From Acidimicrobiaceae bacterium (GTDB lineage Bacteria > Actinomycetota > Acidimicrobiia > Acidimicrobiales > Palsa-688), in the NCBI GenBank assembly GCA_003158835.1, contig PMLI01000498.1:1-9152 (forward strand): a DNA stretch of 9,152 nt. Reading direction: 5' to 3'. Numbering within the stretch: position 1 is the first letter of the stretch; the number at the start of each line of letters is the position of its first letter. The position numbers were made by a program, and so were the translations under genes. Shown in pieces: positions 1 to 5,913 of the stretch. The notes below the pieces were generated by a model, which worked only from the letters and a program-made list of their open reading frames with translations, made no database searches and was not told the origin of the DNA.

Positions 1-2
1 CC

Positions 3-413
3 GACGCGTCGCCCGGCCAACGGCCCGGGCACATTGTTGCCGCCGATCCCCGCGGGCGCTTCCACAAGGTTCATCACCTGGCCGGGAACCCCAAAGGTAC
101 CTACGAGGACGACAGCCCGGAGTACTGGCGCGAACTCACCGAGGCCCTGGCACCGGCGGGCGCGATCCTGTTATTGGGCCACGGCAAGGGCAGGGCAAAT
201 GCGTCTCACCATTGGGTCACCTACGTCGAGGAGCACCGCAAGGATGTCGCCGCCAAGCTGGTGGCGGATGTGCGGGTCGACATCGACCACCTGGATGAAG
301 CACAGGTGCTGCGGCTGGCACAGTACTATTTCGCCGGTCCCTCGTCGAGAGACTGGGCCGATAGTCGTTGGGGAGAGCCAAACCGTCTGGGGCCCTCGGC
401 CGACGCTGGCTGA
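3..413 (+). CDS. eRF1-like 'translational machinery' protein, C-terminal part (5' end outside window)
   Basis: The frame is open from base 3 to a TGA at 411-413, giving 136 residues of a protein whose N-terminus lies left of the window. The order of blocks matches the bacterial family usually annotated 'translational machinery protein' (related to the eRF1 central domain): an HKVHHLAG block, a YEDDSPEYWRELTEAL block, the hydrophobic strand GAILLLGHGKGRAN, a YVEEHRKDVAAKL helix, then VDIDHLDEAQVLRLAQYYF. In that family the last block reads roughly DHPTDxQLxAxARxYF and lies close to the C-terminus. Here about 25 further residues follow (GPSSRDWADSRWGEPNRLGP and on) that I do not recognise, so the tail may be altered. 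The cellular role of the family is poorly known; ribosome or translation-stress function is inferred from the fold. A ZIP gene follows on the same strand. Assignment is by remembered family pattern only. Confidence 0.6.
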   Translation, partial: DASPGQRPGHIVAADPRGRFHKVHHLAGNPKGTYEDDSPEYWRELTEALAPAGAILLLGHGKGRANASHHWVTYVEEHRKDVAAKLVADVRVDIDHLDEAQVLRLAQYYFAGPSSRDWADSRWGEPNRLGPSADAG

Positions 414-523
414 TCTCAGCGGTCCGTCCCTGCGACCAAGGGATTGAGGATCGGAGGCGCGGGTGAAAGCCGGTTCGGATCCGCGACTACCAGCACCTCG
501 TACTTGGGCTCGCGGCCGGCCTC

Positions 524-1141
524 ATGCTTGGCGTTGTCGGCTTCGACTTGCTGCCTGAGGCCCTCGACCAACAGCCCGGTCGCCTTTTCAACGTTCCCTC
601 GGCGCTGCTGACCTTCGTGCTTGGTTTCCTCGTTCTGCACATCATCGAGCGTTCCGTGGCAATCCACAGGGGCCACGAAGGGGAGTACACCGACCACCAG
701 CACGAACACGGCGTCGGGATCCTCGCCGCCTCTGCGCTGGTCGGCCACAGCGTGATGGACGGGTTCGCCATAGGTGCAGCGTTCCAGGCCGGGAACACGG
801 TCGGTGCAGTTGTTGCGGTCGCCGTCATTTCCCACGACTTCGCAGATGGCTTCCACACGTACACCATCACTTCCCTCTACGGGAACAATCGCCGCCGCGC
901 CTTGACGCTACTGACGGCCGACGCCTTGGCCCCCGTCACTGGGGCCGCCCTCACTCTCGCCTTCACGATCCCACATCACATCCTGGGGCTCTACCTCGGT
1001 TTCTTTGCCGGCTTCCTCCTCTACCTCGCCACGTCCGATATCCTTCCCGAAGCCCAGGCGCACCACCCGAGCCGGCTAACTCTCGCCTGCACTGTGTTCG
1101 GAGTGGGTTTCATGTGGCTGGTCATCGGGCTAGCCGATTGA
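524..1141 (+). CDS. ZIP-family divalent metal transporter, N-terminally truncated
   Basis: The protein resembles GufA/ZupT-type ZIP transporters, which move zinc or other divalent metals across the inner membrane. Visible segments are a helix ending in GFDLLPEAL, a helix around LLTFVLGFLVLHIIERSV, a cytoplasmic His-rich loop (HRGHEGEYTDHQHEHG), the metal-site helix ALVGHSVMDGFAIGAAF, the paired metal-site helix AVISHDFADGFHTYT, and three more helices, the last near VFGVGFMWLVIGLAD. His/Asp ligands are kept in both metal-site helices. The family normally has eight helices in about 240-260 residues. Here the first helix is absent, and ATG 524 falls inside what should be helix 2. The same frame reads HLVLGLAAGL directly upstream (from about 494) back to a TGA at 464, with no ATG, GTG or TTG and no Shine-Dalgarno. 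It may be a pseudogene or a deletion derivative. Family assignment is firm; function and start are doubtful. Confidence 0.72.
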   Translation: MLGVVGFDLLPEALDQQPGRLFNVPSALLTFVLGFLVLHIIERSVAIHRGHEGEYTDHQHEHGVGILAASALVGHSVMDGFAIGAAFQAGNTVGAVVAVAVISHDFADGFHTYTITSLYGNNRRRALTLLTADALAPVTGAALTLAFTIPHHILGLYLGFFAGFLLYLATSDILPEAQAHHPSRLTLACTVFGVGFMWLVIGLAD

Positions 1142-1406
1142 TTGCGCTTGACCCCGTTTACCCCTTCCAGTTACACATGACCCGGCTTTCGAGGTCGGTG
1201 AGATTAACCTCGGGCGGCCTGGTTTCGGCGATCCGCGCCCGACGTGACCTCGGGCCGGCCCGCTCGACAGTGAGCAGACAAGATGTGGTGGTCAGAAAGG
1301 CAGCCAGGCCTACCCATGCGTGTTCGACGCCGACCGGGCCGAGAACGTCGCCGGGCTCGAACGGTCAGTAGTCCCGGCCTCGCGAACCAGTAGCCGTTAC
1401 TGAGGA
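1142..1406. other. Intergenic stretch without recognisable gene
   Basis: This stretch lies between the ZIP stop codon and the hairpin before the small ORF at 1438. The open frame at 1114-1371 overlaps the ZIP end, has an Arg/Thr/Ser-rich composition and no family resemblance, so I treat it as non-coding. Imperfect copies of an ACCTCGGGCSGCC-like string occur near 1207 and 1247, without clear meaning. I see no tRNA or convincing promoter. Confidence 0.4.
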
Positions 1407-1429
1407 CTGATCACTTCGGCTGTGATCGG
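1407..1429 (+). promoter_or_regulatory. Inverted repeat / hairpin just upstream of the 1438 start
   Basis: GATCAC (1409-1414) and GTGATC (1422-1427) are perfect inverted arms around a seven-base loop, ttcggct. The stem can extend outward by one T-G wobble and one C-G pair. The right arm lies inside a short direct repeat of tcggctgt (1416-1423 and 1426-1433). It ends eight bases before ATG 1438, where a ribosome would bind, so an operator or translation-affecting hairpin is possible. It is also about 270 bases downstream of the ZIP gene, with no T tract, so a terminator role is less likely. Chance occurrence cannot be excluded. Confidence 0.35.
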
Positions 1430-1437
1430 CTGTACCC

Positions 1438-1725
1438 ATGAACGCAACGGGCCGGGAACGCACCCGGGGGTGTGATCTCGAACAAGAGCGCTTTCCGGTG
1501 AACCATCCGGAGCATTTGAACCGTCCTCAAGGGTCGACGGCTCCAGACGACCCGACGGTCATCTACAGCCGAGGCGATGTTGCCGCGATCGCGTTCTACC
1601 GCCGCCTACTGGAAGACGCCTACGACGTTAGGGACGTCCCTGATATCCGCGAGACGGATCGGAGACCGCGCGAGCCAAACGCCGACTTGATAATCGTCTG
1701 GGACCTGGCGCCGCTCAGATCCTGA
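1438..1725 (+). CDS. Hypothetical small protein (95 aa)
   Basis: I do not recognise this gene. It encodes 95 residues. The first 40 or so are charged and Pro/Asn-rich with no obvious fold. The second half (VIYSRGDVAAIAFYRRLLED, then YDVRDVPDIRE, then NADLIIVWDLAPL) alternates short beta-strand-like and helix-like stretches and has the G/C-ending codons typical of real genes here, so coding is more credible from about 1550 onward. GTG 1498 is an alternative start. No Shine-Dalgarno precedes either start, and a hairpin lies immediately upstream. The ADLIIVWD block loosely recalls an alpha/beta nucleotide-binding or receiver-like fold, but it is too short to assign. The gene stands alone between intergenic regions and could be a fragment of a longer gene. 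Confidence 0.35.
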   Translation: MNATGRERTRGCDLEQERFPVNHPEHLNRPQGSTAPDDPTVIYSRGDVAAIAFYRRLLEDAYDVRDVPDIRETDRRPREPNADLIIVWDLAPLRS

Positions 1726-2132
1726 CAGAAGGCCCCGCCGACTTGAAGGGGGGCCGGGGGTACTCAATCGCCCACCCTTCACGTGTGGCGAATGAAGCGA
1801 GATGCTCGGTGCCTCGGGTGAACTTCCACTCGAAGGGAGTGGTTGGTATTCCTTCGCGCCGCCCAATGTTTGGGCTATTCATAACCGACGGCCCAGCGCA
1901 TGATCGGGTGCAACCACAGGTACAGCCGACCACAACGCAGCCGATCAGCCATCAGTAGCCACTACTGGTCCCAAAACGGCGATTACGACCGTGTTTGGGT
2001 TCAGTGGGACCTTCACGCCAGGGTCCCATCGGATTGCACGCAAACCCAACTGCCGCCGCCTTGGACATTTACCGGGGTTGGAGCCGCAGATATCGCGATG
2101 CGCGAGGTGACGCAAGAGAAAGACGCCCACCC
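1726..2132. other. Gene-poor region downstream of the usp operon
   Basis: About 400 bases lie between the small ORF (plus) and the end of the second uspA (minus). Open frames at 1743-1958, 1900-2136 and 1606-1866 have irregular composition and no family resemblance. A small perfect stem CCACTC/GAGTGG (1826-1831 and 1837-1842, five-base loop) and the stem described at 2005-2028 are the only structures I see. It may hold decayed coding sequence, but nothing is identifiable. Confidence 0.4.
2005..2028 (-). terminator. Possible transcription-ending hairpin after the usp operon
   Basis: TGGGACC (2005-2011) and GGTCCCA (2022-2028) form a perfect seven-pair stem with a ten-base loop. It lies about 105 bases past the stop of the last minus-strand gene of the mtnP-marR-uspA-uspA cluster. 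No U tract follows on the minus strand, so it would be a non-classical terminator or an RNA-stabilising stem. The call rests only on symmetry and position. Confidence 0.3.
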
Positions 2133-2633
2133 CTAGGGTACGATCACGAGGGGCACCGGCGAGTGGCGGGCGAGGCTGACCGCGACCGAACCGACCACGC
2201 GGTGCATAGCGTGGGACGAGCTCCCTACCACAATCACCACGGTGTTGTTCGGACGGGCATGGTGCGTGTCTTCGGCGATGGCAACCAGTTCGTCCGCGAC
2301 CACGCCTTGGCGCCGCTCGAACCCCCAACTGTCCACGCCACGCATCCGTTCGTCGGCCGTAGTGCGAAGCTCTTGCTCGATGTCGTCAAAGGCGGAGCAA
2401 AGCTCGGCGAGGGCATTGGCCGAGAGCATGGCCGTGCTGGGTAGGTGGGCCACGTACACCACTTCTACGCAACCCTTTCGGCCTCTCAGCAAAGCAACGG
2501 CGGCGTCCAGCGCCCGACTGGCGGGCGGAGAGCCGTCATACCCGACGACGAGGCTCAAGTCCCCGGTCCCGGTTACAGCCTTTTGGTGGTCGCCAAATTG
2601 GCCGTGAGCCTGTGTGGCCAGTCGATCTGTCAC
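2133..2633 (-). CDS. Universal stress protein family (second copy of tandem pair)
   Basis: This is a 166-residue single-domain UspA-fold protein. The first strand and its loop read LSLVVGYDGSPPASRALDAA (residues 26-45), with the conserved Asp at 33 that contacts the nucleotide in ATP-binding members. The C-terminal part reads VVIVVGSSSHAMHRVVGSV and ends SPVPLVIVP, the usual last strand. The glycine loop is atypical: between the first Gly (137) and Gly-Ser (148-149) there are ten residues and no Gly at the fourth position, where the standard pattern is G-x2-G-x9-G-S/T. ATP binding is therefore uncertain. The GTG start shares bases with the TGA stop of the preceding uspA (GTGA, 2630-2633), so translation is probably coupled. 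A roughly 25-residue polar N-terminal extension precedes the fold. The family acts in the cytoplasm during starvation, hypoxia or redox stress; the specific role here is unknown. Confidence 0.88.
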   Translation of the reverse strand: MTDRLATQAHGQFGDHQKAVTGTGDLSLVVGYDGSPPASRALDAAVALLRGRKGCVEVVYVAHLPSTAMLSANALAELCSAFDDIEQELRTTADERMRGVDSWGFERRQGVVADELVAIAEDTHHARPNNTVVIVVGSSSHAMHRVVGSVAVSLARHSPVPLVIVP

Positions 2634-3121
2634 GGTACCACCACAACCACGGGAGATTGCGGGCTGAGCACGAGGCCGCGATCGAGCGATCCGGCCAGGC
2701 GGTGAAACGTCCTTTCCGAACGACCCACGGCGATCGTACCGGCGTGGGTCGAGCCTGCAACTCGAGCAAGGGCTTGTGCAGCATCGCCGTACTCCGCGAC
2801 GAAGCTGGCTTCAACACCAAGCTCGTCGGCGCGCCTGGCGACTTCGGCGGCAAGTTTGGCCGCCATCTCGCTTCGCGCAACTTCCACCTCGCCGTAGTCG
2901 AGGGGCACATTGAAGGCCATGGCCAGCTCCCGGTCGACCAGCGGCATGGCGAAGACGACGATCATCCGTCCGTGGGCCCGCCGTGCCTGGTCGGCGGCCC
3001 ACAAAAAGGCGTCCCAGCTCGCGGGCGAGCCGTCCACCCCGACCACCAGGACGGGGTCACCGCCACACTCACCGACAAAGCCCTGCCCGGGACCACCTTC
3101 TCCGACCGTTACAACTGTCAT
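2630..3121 (-). CDS. Universal stress protein family (first copy of tandem pair)
   Basis: This is a 163-residue UspA-fold protein. PVLVVGVDGSPASWDAFLWA (residues 23-42) is the first strand, the Asp loop (D30) and the first helix. TIAVGRSERTFHRLAGSLD holds the C-terminal loop, and SPVVVVVP closes the sheet. As in its neighbour, the loop is two residues shorter than the canonical ATP-binding motif (G133 to GS 144-145) and lacks the middle Gly. A His-Arg pair at the same place in both copies suggests a shared subfamily or a tandem duplication. ATG 3121 overlaps the marR stop as ATGA, yet it also has its own strong Shine-Dalgarno, AAGGAGG (3133-3127), five bases upstream, implying high expression. 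The first 20 residues are Gly-rich and probably disordered. Control by the upstream MarR protein is inferred from the operon. Confidence 0.9.
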   Translation of the reverse strand: MTVVTVGEGGPGQGFVGECGGDPVLVVGVDGSPASWDAFLWAADQARRAHGRMIVVFAMPLVDRELAMAFNVPLDYGEVEVARSEMAAKLAAEVARRADELGVEASFVAEYGDAAQALARVAGSTHAGTIAVGRSERTFHRLAGSLDRGLVLSPQSPVVVVVP

Positions 3122-3429
3122 TTCGTCCTCCTTGTCAAGGGGAGCCCTTCGTCAGCGAGCTCTAGCATGCGCCGAAGGGCCGGGAGCGCGGAACGAAGCG
3201 AAGCTCGTTGTTCCCGGCCCAGCTTGCTGATCAGGACTTCGAAGATCGCTGCCTCGCGGCGGCGCAGACTTTTCATGTGCTCCCGCCCCGCGGGCGTGAT
3301 GGCGACGAGCACCACACGGCCGTCTTGGGGGTCAGCACGCCGCTCGACCAGCCCGGTCCTCTCCAGTTGGCTGACGAGGCTGGACATCGACGGCTGCGTC
3401 ACCCCTTCGCCGGCCGCGAGCTCTGTCAA
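3118..3429 (-). CDS. MarR-family transcriptional regulator (5' end uncertain)
   Basis: This is a winged-helix regulator. From TTG 3429 it reads TELAAGEGVTQPSMSSLVSQ (helix and recognition helix), LVERRADPQDGR and VVLVAITPAG (the wing), then helices ending in RRMLELADEG for dimer formation. TTG is the first standard start, but clear MarR sequence continues upstream in the same frame: LFALATLSIRQRQRDLSLTA, then LSTLATIERTGARR, back to about 3537. The 103-residue form would lack the first two helices; MarR proteins usually have about 140-160 residues. No ATG, GTG or TTG occurs in that frame back to the mtnP stop at 3609. A GTG at 3565 in another frame would join correctly if the C7 run at 3534-3540 were one base shorter. 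The stop overlaps uspA (ATGA), so it probably regulates its own operon in response to a ligand or oxidant. Confidence 0.82.
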   Translation of the reverse strand: MTELAAGEGVTQPSMSSLVSQLERTGLVERRADPQDGRVVLVAITPAGREHMKSLRRREAAIFEVLISKLGREQRASLRSALPALRRMLELADEGLPLTRRTK

Positions 3430-3533
3430 ACGGCGCGCACCGGTCCGTTCGATCGTCGCGAGCGTGGAAAGCGCGGTCAGGCTTAGGTCCCGCTGCCGCT
3501 GCCGGATGCTGAGCGTAGCCAGCGCGAACAGGA

Positions 3534-3540
3534 CCCCCCC
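3534..3540. other. C7 homopolymer at probable marR frameshift
   Basis: Seven consecutive C bases (G on the marR strand) lie where the MarR-like frame loses any usable start. Reading from GTG 3565 gives VAAGASARRG up to this run. Skipping one base there continues as VLFALATLSIRQ, which is MarR-like, and gives a protein of about 148 residues, the family norm. This could be a sequencing or assembly indel, a slippage site, or a true mutation. Confidence 0.5.
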
Positions 3541-3606
3541 GACGGGCTGATGCCCCAGCTGCCACCGCCTCTTCGGGCTGCAGCGCCGGAGGGCTCGACC
3601 GAAGCC

Positions 3607-4416
3607 TCAGTTACCACCTGGTTCGAGGGCCTGCCCGGCGGCGCGGCAATCGCACCCGCGAGCCCCGGGGACCGCGGCCAGAAGGATCTCCAGCGCTTGT
3701 AAGAGCCGGCCACGGCTGCGTGCGAAGGCCGCCATGACCTCCTCGTGCGTGACCGCGGCGACGTCCGATCGGCCAGCCAGACCGGCGTCGAAGTCGGTGA
3801 CGACGGCCAGCGTGACGTAGCACATCCCTAGCTCCCGGGCGAGCACTACCTCTGGGTACTGGGTCATCCCGACGACATCGGCACCCATCCGCTGGAACCA
3901 CTGTGACTCCGCCCGAGTTGAGAACCGCGGTCCCTGTATTACGACCACCGTGCCGGTGTCAGTGACGGCGAACCCGGCCTGGCGGGCCGCTGACGCCGCG
4001 AGCGGCCGCAACTCGGGGCAGTAGGGGTCGGCTGCGCTCAGGTGGGCCACTTTTGGCCCGTCGAAGAAGGTGTCCGGTCGTCCCTTGGTGCGGTCGAAGA
4101 ACTGGTCACATACGACCACGGACCCTGGCTCCAGGTCGGCGCGAAGGCTCCCCACCGCGCACGGGCCTACGACTCGCTCGACCCCCAGGCAGGAGAGGGC
4201 AAAGAGATTGGCCCGGTAATTGATCTGGTGAGGAGGGACTGTGTGGTCACGGCCGTGACGCGGCAAGAACGCCACCGTGTGGCCACCCACTCGGGTCAAG
4301 CGGATGGCGTCGCTAGGCCGACCGTAGGGCGTGTGCGGCCATACCTCCTCTACCGGCGCCCCCAGGTCGTAAAGGCCCGACCCACCGATTACAGCCACCT
4401 TCACGGGCTCTCGCAT
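3607..4416 (-). CDS. mtnP: S-methyl-5'-thioadenosine phosphorylase
   Basis: This enzyme cleaves methylthioadenosine with phosphate to adenine and methylthioribose-1-phosphate, recycling the by-product of polyamine and related SAM-dependent synthesis in the cytoplasm. The 269 residues match the family length. Visible are the phosphate loop VIGGSGLYD (9-17), the family signature block RHGRDHTVPPHQINYRAN (53-70), GPRFSTRAES (162-171), Met184 in the sugar-contact position, and TDFD (207-210). The two Asp residues of TDFD correspond to those that read the 6-amino group and N7 of adenine in MTAP; methylthioinosine phosphorylases carry other residues there, so the adenine substrate is favoured. The Cys-containing tail after 250 is an extension of uncertain use. 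ATG 4416 has only a weak purine run before it; GTG at residue 5 is an alternative. marR lies close downstream, probably cotranscribed. Confidence 0.92.
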   Translation of the reverse strand: MREPVKVAVIGGSGLYDLGAPVEEVWPHTPYGRPSDAIRLTRVGGHTVAFLPRHGRDHTVPPHQINYRANLFALSCLGVERVVGPCAVGSLRADLEPGSVVVCDQFFDRTKGRPDTFFDGPKVAHLSAADPYCPELRPLAASAARQAGFAVTDTGTVVVIQGPRFSTRAESQWFQRMGADVVGMTQYPEVVLARELGMCYVTLAVVTDFDAGLAGRSDVAAVTHEEVMAAFARSRGRLLQALEILLAAVPGARGCDCRAAGQALEPGGN

Positions 4417-4517
4417 GCCCCAAGGCTAGCTTTGTGCAGTACCGGGCACGGGCCGAGGCTGTTCTGGTAGATCTATGGCGCAATGGCCTGGGATCTCGGC
4501 GATGCGCAAGGGACAGA
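4417..4517. promoter_or_regulatory. Divergent intergenic region between mtnP and the S51 peptidase
   Basis: These 101 bases separate two genes read outward, so promoters for both strands must lie here or inside the flanking genes. GTGC and GCAC flank an eight-base spacer at about 4434-4449, and GCTAGC is a palindrome near 4425. I cannot assign -35 and -10 boxes with confidence. Confidence 0.4.
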
Positions 4518-5273
4518 ATGACAAAACCTGAGGGCCCGGGCCCGCTGGCACTGGTCGGGTCCGGAGAATACTTGCCGCAGATGGCCGAGATAGAGGCAGG
4601 GTTGCTGGCTGGGCGTCCGCCCCGCTACGTCCAGCTTGCCACCGCGGCCGTGCCCGACGGGCCGTCCGTCGTGCAACGCTGGCACAGCCTGGGGGTCGCC
4701 CAGGCGGCTCGGATCGGCGTCGAGCCTGTCATCCTCCCCGTCAACGACAGGGCCGACGCCGACGACCCGGCGCTGGTCGCTCAGGTGGCCGGAGCCGGTT
4801 TGGTCTACCTCTCCGGCGGCCACCCCGCATACCTGGTGGACACGTTGCGCAACACCGCCGTGTGGTCGGCGATCGTGGCTGCTTGGCGGGGCGGAGCGGC
4901 CCTGGCCGGCTGCAGCGCCGGGGCTATGGCCCTGACGTCGTGGGTGCCATCGCTGCGCAACCCCCGCGGTGGCGGCACCGCAGGCCTCGGCCTGTTACCC
5001 CATATACGGGTCATCCCCCACTTCGACGCGTTCGCGGCCCGCATTCCTGACCTGGTCACCCGTTTCCTGCTGCCTCACGACCCTGCGGTCACCGTGATCG
5101 GCGTTGACGAAGAGACGGCACTCGTCGGCGGCCCGAGAGACTGGACGGTAAAGGGACGCCGGTCGGCGTGGCGCCTCACTCGGGACGGGCGCGAGCGTCT
5201 GCCCGCGGGGGCGTCGATCACCACCCTCACAGGGCCCGGCGAAGGGGGCCCGGAGAGTGCTCAGGGCGTCTGA
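4518..5273 (+). CDS. Peptidase S51-family (PepE/cyanophycinase-like) serine hydrolase
   Basis: This is a 251-residue alpha/beta protein of the class-I glutamine-amidotransferase-like superfamily, serine peptidase branch. LALVGSGEYLPQM (10-22) is the first strand and loop. GLVYLSGGHPAYLVDTLR (94-111) is the family glycine block. The nucleophile elbow is GCSAGAMAL with Ser133, HFDAF gives His168, and GVDEETALV supplies Glu198, matching the Ser-His-Glu triad of aspartyl dipeptidase PepE and cyanophycinase. Both known branches hydrolyse bonds involving aspartyl residues. Without the cyanophycinase-specific features I keep the substrate open. The true start is ATG 4518, with AAGGGA four bases before it, rather than the longer frame from 4434. 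No signal peptide is seen, so it is cytoplasmic. It diverges from mtnP and converges on the gntR gene, and I see no functional link to either. Confidence 0.82.
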   Translation: MTKPEGPGPLALVGSGEYLPQMAEIEAGLLAGRPPRYVQLATAAVPDGPSVVQRWHSLGVAQAARIGVEPVILPVNDRADADDPALVAQVAGAGLVYLSGGHPAYLVDTLRNTAVWSAIVAAWRGGAALAGCSAGAMALTSWVPSLRNPRGGGTAGLGLLPHIRVIPHFDAFAARIPDLVTRFLLPHDPAVTVIGVDEETALVGGPRDWTVKGRRSAWRLTRDGRERLPAGASITTLTGPGEGGPESAQGV

Positions 5274-5353
5274 CGTGAGCCAACCGGCGGCGAGCGGAGG
5301 CGACCGTCAAGTCCGAGAGGCGGTCCCGTACATCCGCCAACTCCACAGGACGA

Positions 5354-5755
5354 CTATGCCATGCCGGCGGGGCGGCCCGAGCCGGGCGAGGACAAATCGC
5401 GCTCGATTTCGCGTCGCAGGATGGCAAGTACCTCGCCGTCGCGCATCCCGAGATCCCTCATCTGTTGGATGAAGTCCCGCGCTACACAGACCGCCTGTCT
5501 CCTTGCCTTCGTGGGAGCACCGGCGATGAAGCTGCCGCGCCGGCCGCGTGTCTCGATAAAGCCCGCCATCTCCATCTCCCGGTAGGCCCGGGCCACCGTG
5601 TTGACGGCCAAGCCCAGGTCGCCCGCCAACTTGCGTACCGTGGGCAGTTGGTCCCCGGCCTCGAGCTGCCCGCTGTCAATGGCTGCGACTACTTGCGAGC
5701 GGACCTGTTCGAAGGGTGGTAACACCGAACCCGGGTCAAGGACCAAGAACTCCAT
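5354..5755 (-). CDS. GntR-family (YtrA subfamily) transcriptional regulator
   Basis: This is a 133-residue protein with a winged helix-turn-helix and a short helical tail, the layout of the YtrA subfamily. PPFEQVRSQVVAAIDSGQL (13-31) is the first helix, AGDQLPTVRKLAGDLGLAVN (33-52) and TVARAYREMEMAGFIETR (53-70) are the recognition region and the following helix, and GRRGSFI closes the wing. The tail (residues 80-115) has no room for a large FadR- or HutC-type effector domain. The longer open frame continuing upstream to 6319 is low-complexity shadow. ATG 5755 is directly preceded by AAGAAGGA with almost no spacing; TTG at codon 4 would have better spacing. YtrA proteins usually control an adjacent ABC transporter operon, which is absent here. 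A tandem 17-bp repeat immediately upstream suggests self-control. Confidence 0.9.
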   Translation of the reverse strand: MEFLVLDPGSVLPPFEQVRSQVVAAIDSGQLEAGDQLPTVRKLAGDLGLAVNTVARAYREMEMAGFIETRGRRGSFIAGAPTKARRQAVCVARDFIQQMRDLGMRDGEVLAILRREIERDLSSPGSGRPAGMA

Positions 5756-5773
5756 TCCTTCTTTGTACCATCC

Positions 5774-5807
5774 ATTGTGCCAAGCGGGCCATTGTGCCAA
5801 GCGGGCC
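5774..5807. repeat. Perfect 17-bp tandem direct repeat upstream of gntR
   Basis: attgtgccaagcgggcc occurs twice without a gap, at 5774-5790 and 5791-5807, and the second copy is followed by AA. It lies 19-52 bases upstream of the GntR start, in the divergent region shared with the propeller gene at 5914. Each unit contains the small dyad TTG-tgc-CAA. On the gntR strand, each unit carries TTGGCA, which resembles a -35 box. Position and exact duplication suggest paired regulator sites, with GntR itself the first candidate. This is inference; a young slippage duplication would look the same. Confidence 0.6.
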
Positions 5808-5913
5808 AACCGGGGGCGCCGCTCGAGGAGGTTGTCCCGTGTTGGCCAGGGGCCCCCTACTCTGATGGGCGGGCCCGCGGAACAAAGGATCGCCCCTACA
5901 AGGTTGGAGCTGC

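Noticed and set aside
416..856. 146-residue minus-strand open frame opposite the ZIP gene
   Set aside because: Its opposite strand encodes clear ZIP motifs; its own translation shows no domain.
2612..3550. 312-residue plus-strand open frame across the usp/marR operon
   Set aside because: It is antisense to three recognisable genes, with Arg/Ser/Pro-rich low-complexity translation and no family resemblance; an open frame arising from high GC.
3607..4416. Methylthioinosine phosphorylase instead of MTAP
   Set aside because: The TDFD motif keeps the two Asp residues associated with adenine recognition, favouring MTAP.
4434..4517. Upstream extension of the S51 peptidase from ATG 4434
   Set aside because: ATG 4518 has a good ribosome site, and the fold's first strand follows it; the extra 28 residues look non-coding and occupy the divergent promoter space.
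5821..5913. Promoter of the propeller gene (TTGTCC at 5832 and TACTCT at 5858)
   Set aside because: Spacing of 20 bases is too long and the boxes are poor matches; not reported as a feature.
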